Part shown: one piece after another, positions 1-4,669 of the stretch
Numbering within the stretch: the first letter of the stretch is position 1
How the letters are laid out: the number at the start of each line of letters is the position of its first letter
Assembly: GCA_934555865.1 (NCBI GenBank)
Contig: CAKTFI010000059.1
Location: forward strand, 1 to 6,414
DNA: 6,414 nucleotides
Direction of reading: 5' to 3'
From: an uncultured Christensenellaceae bacterium
GTDB lineage: Bacteria > Bacillota > Clostridia > Christensenellales > Christensenellaceae
Position numbers and translations under genes: made by a program
Notes under the pieces: model-generated
The model's database searches: none
Told to the model about the DNA's origin: nothing
What the model saw: the letters and a program-made list of their open reading frames with translations, nothing else

Positions 1-77
1 GACACGAAGTCGCATGCCGGATAGTTCGCACATCCATAGAAAATGTTGCCCCTCTTGGACCGCTTCTGCACGATTTC
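1..77 (-). pseudogene. topA: Fragment of DNA topoisomerase I C-terminal zinc finger
   Basis: Read on the minus strand from about base 77 down to base 1, the sequence encodes EIVQKRSKRGNIFYGC, then ANYPACDFV. This is the second half of the Cys4 zinc finger found in the C-terminal region of type IA topoisomerases, where a typical finger ends in FYGCxNYPxCDF. Both distal cysteines are visible. The proximal CxxC pair and all upstream topoisomerase domains are missing: to the right, the DNA codes on the opposite strand for a DUF1461 protein. The left side is cut by the window edge. The match is too specific to be a chance antisense reading. I infer that this is either one side of an assembly chimera or a real rearrangement breakpoint. 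It is not a functional gene as it stands. The exact junction cannot be placed; it lies roughly between 60 and 90. Confidence 0.72.
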
Positions 78-320
78 GATGCCTTCTGGACGGGGTTCCA
101 TAAGCTGGTGTTTACAAACGACCTGTGGCTGCTGGACCCGCGGACGGATATTTTGATCGAGATCGTGCCGGAGAAATTCTTTTTTGACCTGGTGATCCGG
201 ATCGCCGCCTCGGCATTGGCGACGATCGGGGCGCTTTGGGCGGCGGCGTTCGGCTGGCGCAAAATTCTGGAGAAACGGATGGTCAACGGACAAGATGCAG
301 ATGCAGGAACAGCTGAATAA
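72..320 (+). CDS. DUF1461 / TIGR01906-type integral membrane protein, C-terminal part
   Basis: The frame encodes DFDAFWTGFHKLVFTNDLWL followed by LDPRTDILIEIVPEKFFFDL, the characteristic C-terminal signature of the DUF1461 (TIGR01906) membrane proteins of Firmicutes. A hydrophobic helix follows (IRIAASALATIGALWAAAF), then a short basic tail ending in a TAA stop at 318-320. The function of the family is not known. The usual N-terminal half, with several membrane helices and a long extracytoplasmic loop, is missing. The frame stays open to base 3, but the residues before DFDAFW are not hydrophobic as expected, and the same bases read as a topA fragment on the other strand. I therefore start the supported part near 72. 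A GTG at 108 is the first start-type codon after the junction, but it falls inside the conserved motif and is not a plausible true start. The 3' end overlaps tsaD by 26 bases, suggesting cotranscription. Confidence 0.7.
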   Translation, partial: DFDAFWTGFHKLVFTNDLWLLDPRTDILIEIVPEKFFFDLVIRIAASALATIGALWAAAFGWRKILEKRMVNGQDADAGTAE

Positions 321-1350
321 ATTGCGGAATGCGGCGCGGGTGCGGATCCTGGCGATCGAGACCTCCTGCGACGAGACGGCGGCGGCCATTGTGCAGAACG
401 GCCGCGAGGTGCTGTCCAATGTGCTGTATTCGCAGATCGAGATCCATAAGCAATACGGCGGCGTCGTGCCGGAGATCGCCTCGCGCAATCATGTGGAAAA
501 GCTCCCCTATATGGTGGCGGGGGCACTTTCAGAGGCAAACCTCGGCTGGGAGGATATCGACGCGGTGGCTGTGACGGCCGGGCCGGGGCTGGTGGGTGCG
601 CTGCTCACCGGCGTGGCCTATGCCAAGGCGCTGGCCTATGCCGAAGGCAAGCCGCTCATCGCGGTGAACCATATGGAGGGGCACATTTCGGCCAACTATA
701 TCACGCACCCCTCGCTGGAGCCGCCGTTCATCTGCCTCATCGCGTCGGGCGGGCACACGAACATTATCGAGGTGAGGGATTACTGTACCTATCACATCCT
801 CGGCAGTACGCGAGACGACGCGGCGGGCGAGGCGTTTGACAAGGTGGCGCGCGTGCTAGGGCTGGCCTATCCGGGCGGGCCGAACATCGAACGCCTGGCG
901 GCAGAGGGCGACCCCACGCGGTATGCCTTCCCCAAGCCCTTCCACGGGAGTGAGCACCTGGACTTTTCCTTCAGCGGGCTCAAGACGGCGGTCATCAACT
1001 TGGTGCGCGGGTTTGAGGTGCGCGGCGAGGAATATCGAAAGGCGGATGTGGCGGCCTCCTTCCAAAGTGCGGCGACGCAGTCGCTCATCGAAAATGTGAT
1101 GCGCGCGGCAGAGCGCACGGGCATCCGGAGGGTCGTGCTGGGCGGCGGCGTCAGCGCCAATGCCGAGCTTCGCGCCCGGGCGTTGGAATGGCAGGGAAAG
1201 TACGATATCTACTTCCCGAACCTGAAATACTGCACCGACAACGCGGCGATGATCGCCTCGGCGGCGTACTATTCCCTGAAAAAGGGATGCCCGGCGGCGG
1301 GGCTGGACCTCAATGCGGACCCGGCGATGGAGCTTCCCGAAAGCGAATGA
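295..1350 (+). CDS. tsaD: tRNA N6-threonylcarbamoyladenosine transferase TsaD
   Basis: TsaD is the catalytic subunit that, with TsaB and TsaE, transfers the threonylcarbamoyl group from TC-AMP to A37 of ANN-decoding tRNAs in the cytoplasm. The protein belongs to the Kae1/TsaD/YgjD group of the ASKHA fold. Visible motifs: ETSCDETAAA (22-31), PEIASRNH (59-66), metal-binding histidines in NHMEGH (H126, H130), SGGHT (151-155), GEAFDKVAR (178-186), GGGVSAN (283-289) and TDNAAM with the metal-ligand Asp315. The 351-residue length is normal to slightly long. The start is uncertain. ATG 295 and ATG 301 both lack a strong SD; GTG 340 would give VRILAIETSCDE, the usual short N-terminus, but it also lacks an SD. 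The gene overlaps the end of the DUF1461 frame. The partners tsaB, tsaE and rimI, which often neighbour tsaD, are not in this window. Identification is secure; only the start is open. Confidence 0.96.
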   Translation: MQMQEQLNKLRNAARVRILAIETSCDETAAAIVQNGREVLSNVLYSQIEIHKQYGGVVPEIASRNHVEKLPYMVAGALSEANLGWEDIDAVAVTAGPGLVGALLTGVAYAKALAYAEGKPLIAVNHMEGHISANYITHPSLEPPFICLIASGGHTNIIEVRDYCTYHILGSTRDDAAGEAFDKVARVLGLAYPGGPNIERLAAEGDPTRYAFPKPFHGSEHLDFSFSGLKTAVINLVRGFEVRGEEYRKADVAASFQSAATQSLIENVMRAAERTGIRRVVLGGGVSANAELRARALEWQGKYDIYFPNLKYCTDNAAMIASAAYYSLKKGCPAAGLDLNADPAMELPESE

Positions 1351-1405
1351 TGACCTCCCTTTTTGCATATAGATAAGCAAATTTGCAAAAAAAAGGCGGG
1401 GAAGG
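1351..1405. other. AT-rich spacer with inverted repeats between tsaD and cwlD
   Basis: This 55-base gap is strikingly AT-rich against the GC-rich genes on both sides. It contains an 8-base inverted repeat (TTTTTGCA at 1360-1367 and TGCAAAAA at 1384-1391), a perfect palindrome GCAAATTTGC at 1377-1386, and a run of eight A from 1387 to 1394. A TATAGAT-like string lies at 1368-1374. It could hold a promoter for cwlD and the downstream genes or a regulator site. It does not look like a + strand intrinsic terminator, because no U-run follows a GC-rich stem. I cannot assign a function. Confidence 0.45.
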
Positions 1406-2104
1406 ATGAAACAGAGAAAGCAGCGGCGAAAGGTCTGGGCAATCGGCTGTGTCGCGGCGGGGCTGGTGCTCATGGCGCTGAGTTTGTGCGCCTGGCAGGC
1501 CTATGCGGCGGCGGGACGGGAGGAAGCTCGCCTCCTGGAGGGGCGGCGGGTGCTGCTGGACCCGGGACACGGCGGCAGCGACGGCGGAACAACCGGGCTG
1601 CGCACAGGCTCGCGCGAGGCAGAGATCAACCTGGATGTGGCGCTGCGCCTGCAGGACGAGCTCTGGGCCATGGGCGCGGAGGTCGTGATGACGCGCGAGG
1701 ACACCGGCGCCGTCGGCGAGGATAAGAACGCCGACATGAAAAACCGCCGGACGATGATCGAGACCGCTGGACAGGACATCACGGTGAGCATTCACCAAAA
1801 CAGCTTTCCCGACCCGGCCGTCTATGGGCCGCAGGTGATCTACGCGCCCGGCTCGGAGGCGGGGCAGGCGCTGGCGGACTGCATTCAGCGGGCGCTGGTG
1901 GCGGAATTGCGGCCGGAAAAGCCGCGCCTCATCACGGAGGGCGACTACTACATCGTGAAATCCGGGACGGCGCCGGCGGTGATCGTCGAATGCGGCTTTT
2001 TGTCCAACGAGGTGGAGGAGACGCTGCTGCTGAAGGAGGAATACCGCGCGCGGGTGGCCGGAGCCATTGCGCGGGGAATCGCGGAATATCTACAAAAGGC
2101 GTAG
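1406..2104 (+). CDS. cwlD: Germination-specific N-acetylmuramoyl-L-alanine amidase CwlD
   Basis: This is an Amidase_3 zinc hydrolase that cleaves the bond between N-acetylmuramic acid and L-alanine. CwlD removes peptide side chains from spore-cortex peptidoglycan so that PdaA can form muramic-delta-lactam, the mark read by germination lytic enzymes. The 232-residue protein starts with a basic stretch (KQRKQRRK, 2-9) and a hydrophobic segment (about 10-36), consistent with a signal anchor or uncleaved signal peptide. The catalytic domain has DPGHGG (52-57, zinc ligand His55), REAEIN with Glu71, SIHQN with zinc ligand His130, and VECGFLSN with catalytic Glu195. The short single-domain layout without cell-wall repeats, the HQNSF motif and the YYIVK string fit CwlD better than vegetative amidases. 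ATG 1406 follows GGCGGGGAAGG, a purine-rich but closely spaced SD; a later start would lose the membrane anchor. Eleven bases separate it from mrnC. The sporulation role is known for the family; here it is inferred and supported by sigH nearby. Confidence 0.88.
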   Translation: MKQRKQRRKVWAIGCVAAGLVLMALSLCAWQAYAAAGREEARLLEGRRVLLDPGHGGSDGGTTGLRTGSREAEINLDVALRLQDELWAMGAEVVMTREDTGAVGEDKNADMKNRRTMIETAGQDITVSIHQNSFPDPAVYGPQVIYAPGSEAGQALADCIQRALVAELRPEKPRLITEGDYYIVKSGTAPAVIVECGFLSNEVEETLLLKEEYRARVAGAIARGIAEYLQKA

Positions 2105-2108
2105 GAGG
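2103..2108 (+). promoter_or_regulatory. Ribosome binding site that fixes the TTG start of mrnC
   Basis: A perfect AGGAGG overlaps the cwlD stop codon and lies 7 bases upstream of TTG 2116. The in-frame ATG at 1990 lies inside cwlD and would add 42 residues read out of frame from that gene. The SD therefore supports TTG as the true start and suggests translational coupling of mrnC to cwlD. Confidence 0.8.
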
Positions 2109-2115
2109 AAGGCAG

Positions 2116-2532
2116 TTGCAGATCGAGGGAATCTTGGGGCCGATCGAGGAGCAGGAAGCGCGGATCAAAAATCCGCTGGTGCTGGCGTATATCGGCGACA
2201 GCATTTATGACATATATGTCCGCACGGCGCTCGTGAAAAAGAGCCGGCAGCAGGTCAACGCCCTAAACCAGCGGGCGAGCGGCACGGTCAATGCCCGCGC
2301 GCAGGCGCAGGCGGCGGCCATGCTGGAGCAGGAGATGCTGACGGACGAGGAAAAGGACATCCTGCGGCGCGGACGCAATGCGCATCCGGGCACGGTGGCA
2401 AAGAACATGAGCGTGGCCGATTATAAAAAGGCGACAGGGCTGGAGGCGCTGGTGGGCTACCTCTTCCTTTCGGGCAAGTATGCGCGGCTGGAGGAGATCA
2501 TGCAGCGGATCCTGCAGGAATTTGGAGTGTGA
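2116..2532 (+). CDS. mrnC: Mini-ribonuclease III (MrnC)
   Basis: Mini-III is a small RNase III-like nuclease with a catalytic domain but no double-stranded RNA-binding domain. In Bacillus it matures the 5' and 3' ends of 23S rRNA by cutting the paired termini of the precursor on the assembling large subunit. The TTG start gives 138 residues, close to the 143 of the B. subtilis enzyme. The RNase III signature appears as LAYIGDSIYDIYVR (about 23-36) with catalytic Asp28, followed by VNALNQRASG, RRGRNA (84-89) and KATGLEALVGYLFLSG with catalytic Glu110. No dsRBD follows. TTG is chosen over the upstream in-frame ATG because of the strong AGGAGG at 2103 and because the family's conserved region begins just after it. 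The TGA stop is only 3 bases before rlmB, the same neighbour as in B. subtilis, so cotranscription is nearly certain. Confidence 0.94.
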   Translation: MQIEGILGPIEEQEARIKNPLVLAYIGDSIYDIYVRTALVKKSRQQVNALNQRASGTVNARAQAQAAAMLEQEMLTDEEKDILRRGRNAHPGTVAKNMSVADYKKATGLEALVGYLFLSGKYARLEEIMQRILQEFGV

Positions 2533-2535
2533 ATC

Positions 2536-3309
2536 GTGGAAACGAGAGAAGAAGTGACAACGGTGCTGCTCGGGCGCAACACCGTAAAGGAGGCGCTCAA
2601 GAGCGGCCGGGAGATCGACGCCATCTACCTGACGGAGGCGGCGGAGGCGAACGCCAAGGACATCGTCGCGCTGGCGAAGCGGGCGGGGATCCAGATCAAG
2701 AAGGCCTCTAAGGCGAAGCTGGACGAGATGAGCCAGTTCGCGGCGCAGGGGCAGAAGGCGAGCAACCATCAAGGCATTCTCGCGAAGGCGGCGGCGGTGC
2801 GCTACCGCACGCTGGAGGATGCGCAGGCGCTCGCGGAGCAGCGCGGAGAACCGCTCTTTCTGATCGCGCTCGACGGGATCGAGGACCCGCACAACCTGGG
2901 GGCCATCGTCCGGAGCGCGGAGGTATTCGGCGCGCACGGCGTCGTCATCCCCAAGCGGCGCAGCGTGGGCATGACGGCGGCGGCGGCCAAGACGGCCTCC
3001 GGCGCGGAGGAGTATATGCCAGTCATCCGGGTCACGAACCTGCCCTCCTTCATCGACCGGGTCAAGGAGCTGGGCGTGTTTGTGGCGGTGGCGGATATGG
3101 ACGGCCAAAGTGCGGACAAGGCAAACCTCACGGGGGCGATGATGCTGGTCATCGGTGCGGAGGGCGACGGCGTTTCGCGCCTTGTGCGGCAAAAGGCGGA
3201 TTTTGCGGTCAAGATCGACATGTATGGAAAGATCAGCTCGCTCAACGCCTCGGCGGCGGCGGCCGTGCTGATGTACGAAAAGAAGCGGCAGGATCGTGTC
3301 CGGGCCTAG
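2536..3309 (+). CDS. rlmB: 23S rRNA (guanosine(2251)-2'-O)-methyltransferase RlmB, SpoU/TrmH family
   Basis: This is a SAM-dependent 2'-O-ribose methyltransferase with the trefoil-knot SPOUT fold. RlmB methylates G2251 in the peptidyl-transferase P-loop of 23S rRNA. The 257-residue protein has the N-terminal SpoU substrate-binding domain (about 10-85, ending at NHQGILA, 77-83). The catalytic domain follows: motif 1 DPHNLGAIVRSAE (117-129, with Asn120 and Arg126), motif 2 VIGAEGDGVSRLV (205-217, Glu209) and motif 3 SSLNASAAAAVLMYE (234-248, Asn237), all intact. GTG 2536 is the start: GGAG at 2524-2527 sits 8 bases upstream, inside the end of mrnC. The related enzyme TrmH and other SpoU methyltransferases share these motifs. 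Specificity for G2251 rests on the N-terminal domain and on the conserved mrnC-rlmB-sigH context, and is an inference. Length is a little above E. coli RlmB (243). Confidence 0.9.
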   Translation: METREEVTTVLLGRNTVKEALKSGREIDAIYLTEAAEANAKDIVALAKRAGIQIKKASKAKLDEMSQFAAQGQKASNHQGILAKAAAVRYRTLEDAQALAEQRGEPLFLIALDGIEDPHNLGAIVRSAEVFGAHGVVIPKRRSVGMTAAAAKTASGAEEYMPVIRVTNLPSFIDRVKELGVFVAVADMDGQSADKANLTGAMMLVIGAEGDGVSRLVRQKADFAVKIDMYGKISSLNASAAAAVLMYEKKRQDRVRA

Positions 3310-3335
3310 GAACGCGGCAGAGAGGAAGGGAAACG

Positions 3336-4052
3336 ATGGAACATTTCCAGGAATCGGAGCATTTCTGTGAAGAACTCTTGGAAGAGGAACTGGAGGAAGA
3401 GCGCGAAGCAGCCTATGGTTTGGAGGAGATGCCGACCCCGCATTTTGACCACTACGCGGCGATGCAGGATGCCGAAGTCGCTGCGCTTGCCAATGCCGGG
3501 GACGGACAGGCGTTGGAATACCTCCTGAATAAATACAAGAACTTTGTGCTTTCCAAAGCGCGGTACTACTTCCTTGCGGGGGCGGATAAGGAGGATCTGA
3601 TTCAAGAGGGCATGATCGGCCTGTATAAGGCAGTGCGCGATTTTCAGCCGGACAAGCAGGTGTCCTTCCGCGTGTTTGCGGAGCTCTGCATCACGCGGCA
3701 GGTCATCACGGCAGTGAAGTCAGCTTCCCGCCGCAAGCACCAGCCTCTAAACGGCTATGTGTCCCTCAACCGGCCGGTGTTTGACGAGGAATCCGACCGC
3801 ACGATGATGGACCTTGTGAAGAGCACGCGCGAATCCAATCCGGAGGAGATCCTCATAAGCCGGGAGGATGTCGGCGCGCTGGAGCGCAACCTGCTGGGCA
3901 GCCTTTCCGAGCTGGAAAAGAAGGTGCTCACCCTGTATCTTGGCGGGAAATCGTATCAGGAGATCGCCGTGATCCTCGACCGGCCGGTGAAATCCATCGA
4001 CAACGCCCTGCAGCGGATCAAGACGAAGCTGGAAAAGCATTTGCGCAAATAG
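3336..4052 (+). CDS. sigH: RNA polymerase sporulation sigma factor SigH (Spo0H)
   Basis: SigH directs RNA polymerase to promoters of the transition to stationary phase and early sporulation. The core is closely similar to the B. subtilis protein: ALEYLLNKYKNFVLSKARYY (region 2.1), then GADKEDLIQEGMIGLYKAVRDF (82-103) covering regions 2.1-2.2, and FAELCITRQVITAVKSASRRKH (114-135) covering 2.3-2.4. FDEESDR (149-155) follows. Region 4 spans about 190-236, with the helix-turn-helix at KSYQEIAVILDRPVKSIDNA. The 238 residues exceed the 218 of B. subtilis SigH because of a strongly acidic N-terminal extension (about residues 1-40, with 14 Glu in the first 31). ATG 3336 is preceded by AGAGGAAGGG at 3321-3330, a good SD. 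The internal ATG 3429 has GGAGGAG abutting it and is too close to work well. The gene follows rlmB by 26 bases; the yacP/rae1 gene usual in Bacillus is absent. No promoter is evident in the short upstream gap. Confidence 0.95.
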   Translation: MEHFQESEHFCEELLEEELEEEREAAYGLEEMPTPHFDHYAAMQDAEVAALANAGDGQALEYLLNKYKNFVLSKARYYFLAGADKEDLIQEGMIGLYKAVRDFQPDKQVSFRVFAELCITRQVITAVKSASRRKHQPLNGYVSLNRPVFDEESDRTMMDLVKSTRESNPEEILISREDVGALERNLLGSLSELEKKVLTLYLGGKSYQEIAVILDRPVKSIDNALQRIKTKLEKHLRK

Positions 4053-4074
4053 CCGGCCGAAATGCATTGCATTT
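4039..4074. repeat. Cluster of palindromes at the sigH 3' end and greA promoter
   Basis: ATTTGCGCAAAT at 4039-4050 is a perfect 12-base palindrome covering the last sigH codons up to the first base of the stop. AAATGCATTGCATTT at 4060-4074 is a 7-base inverted repeat around a single T. Its right half contains the proposed greA -35 element (4067-4072), so a protein bound there would compete with RNA polymerase. GCATTT at 4037-4042 can also pair with AAATGC at 4060-4065. No U-run follows, so a terminator is not supported. An operator role is only a suggestion. Confidence 0.4.
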
Positions 4075-4095
4075 TCGGGGGAATCCGTGTACAAT
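4067..4095 (+). promoter_or_regulatory. Sigma-A type promoter for greA (and probably lysS)
   Basis: TTGCAT (4067-4072) and TACAAT (4090-4095) are separated by exactly 17 bases. Compared with the consensus TTGACA/TATAAT, the -35 matches at 4 of 6 positions and the -10 at 5 of 6. The predicted transcription start is near 4102, giving a leader of about 60 bases before the greA GTG. The location in the only sizeable intergenic gap between the sigH block and greA fits a separate transcription unit. It is read from sequence only; no expression data are available here. Confidence 0.7.
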
Positions 4096-4106
4096 AGGGG
4101 AACGAA

Positions 4107-4137
4107 TGCGGAGGGAGCGGCTTTCTCCGCAGATTTT
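4107..4137 (+). promoter_or_regulatory. Leader hairpin in the greA 5' untranslated region, possible attenuator
   Basis: TGCGGAG at 4107-4113 pairs perfectly with CTCCGCA at 4125-4131. Two G-U pairs, then an A-U and a G-C pair, extend the stem to about 11 pairs with a CGG triloop at 4118-4120. The sequence GATTTT follows (4132-4137), giving a short U-run. The structure begins only about five bases after the predicted start of transcription. It resembles a weak intrinsic terminator and could trim greA transcription early, or simply protect the 5' end of the mRNA. The U-run of four is short, so termination would be partial at best. Confidence 0.45.
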
Positions 4138-4146
4138 CGCGTATGC

Positions 4147-4153
4147 GAGGAGG
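4147..4153 (+). promoter_or_regulatory. Ribosome binding site that fixes the GTG start of greA
   Basis: GAGGAGG lies 8 bases upstream of GTG 4162. An in-frame ATG exists at 4087, but it falls between the -35 and -10 elements of the proposed promoter and has no SD. It would add 25 residues foreign to GreA. Confidence 0.8.
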
Positions 4154-4161
4154 TAGGATCT

Positions 4162-4638
4162 GTGGCACAGGAATTTGTGTTGACCAAAAAAGGCAAGCTC
4201 GAACTGGAAGAAGAGCTGGAATATCTGAAGACAACGCGGCGCAGCGAGATCTCGGAGCAGATCAAGGAAGCGCGCTCGTTCGGCGACCTGAGCGAAAACG
4301 CCGAATATACGGAAGCGAGAAACGAGCAGTCCCGGGTGGAAGGGCGCATTCAGGAATTGGAGAATACGCTGCGCCTGGCGACGATCGTCGATGACGACGA
4401 AGTCAACCTGGAAAAGGTGAGCATCGGGACGAAGGTGCGCCTTCTGGATACGGAATTCCAGGAGGAGGAGACCTATACCGTCATGGGGCCGATGGAGACC
4501 AACGCGGCCAACCATGTCATTTCGAACGAATCGCCGGTCGGCCGTGCGCTGATGGGCAAGTCCGTCGGCGATGAGGTGGAAGTCGAAGCGCCGGGCGGAT
4601 CGATCATTTTTAAAATTTTGGAAATTTCCAGAGCGTAA
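4162..4638 (+). CDS. greA: Transcription elongation factor GreA
   Basis: GreA enters the secondary channel of RNA polymerase and stimulates cleavage of backtracked RNA, rescuing stalled complexes. With the GTG start the protein has 158 residues, exactly the usual length. The N-terminal coiled coil (about 8-75) begins LTKKGKLELEEELEYLK. Its tip, GDLSENAEY (41-49), holds the two acidic residues that support catalysis, Asp42 and Glu45 (equivalent to Asp41/Glu44 in E. coli). The C-terminal FKBP-like domain (about 80-158) includes SNESPVGRALMGKSVGDEVE and the ending GGSIIFKILEI, standard for GreA. A small N-terminal difference is that it opens with MAQEFVLTKKG. It has its own promoter and leader upstream and is followed by lysS after 31 bases, the greA-lysS order seen in many Clostridia. 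Nothing is truncated. Confidence 0.96.
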   Translation: MAQEFVLTKKGKLELEEELEYLKTTRRSEISEQIKEARSFGDLSENAEYTEARNEQSRVEGRIQELENTLRLATIVDDDEVNLEKVSIGTKVRLLDTEFQEEETYTVMGPMETNAANHVISNESPVGRALMGKSVGDEVEVEAPGGSIIFKILEISRA

Positions 4639-4669
4639 TCGCGCTTTGGCAAGGAAGGACGAAGGATTT

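Noticed and set aside
1360..1394. Intrinsic terminator after tsaD
   Set aside because: The arms are AT-rich, the loop is long (16 bases), and the homopolymer run is A, not T, on the + strand. On the minus strand no GC-rich stem precedes the T-run.
856..1473. Long minus-strand open frame of 205 codons opposite tsaD
   Set aside because: It is antisense to highly conserved tsaD codons, its translation is Arg/His-rich as expected from a GC-rich complement, and it has no recognisable domain.
1990..2115. N-terminal extension of mrnC from an upstream ATG
   Set aside because: The bases belong to the conserved catalytic end of cwlD in another frame, and AGGAGG at 2103 points to TTG 2116.
2263..3192. 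Minus-strand open frame of 309 codons across mrnC and rlmB
   Set aside because: It spans two conserved + strand genes and their junction. The Arg/His/Leu-rich composition is typical of a shadow frame, and no family signature is visible.
2970..3265. GCG/GGC-rich low-complexity runs in rlmB
   Set aside because: They are explained by Ala- and Gly-rich SPOUT motifs encoded with GC-rich codon preference and are not tandem repeats.
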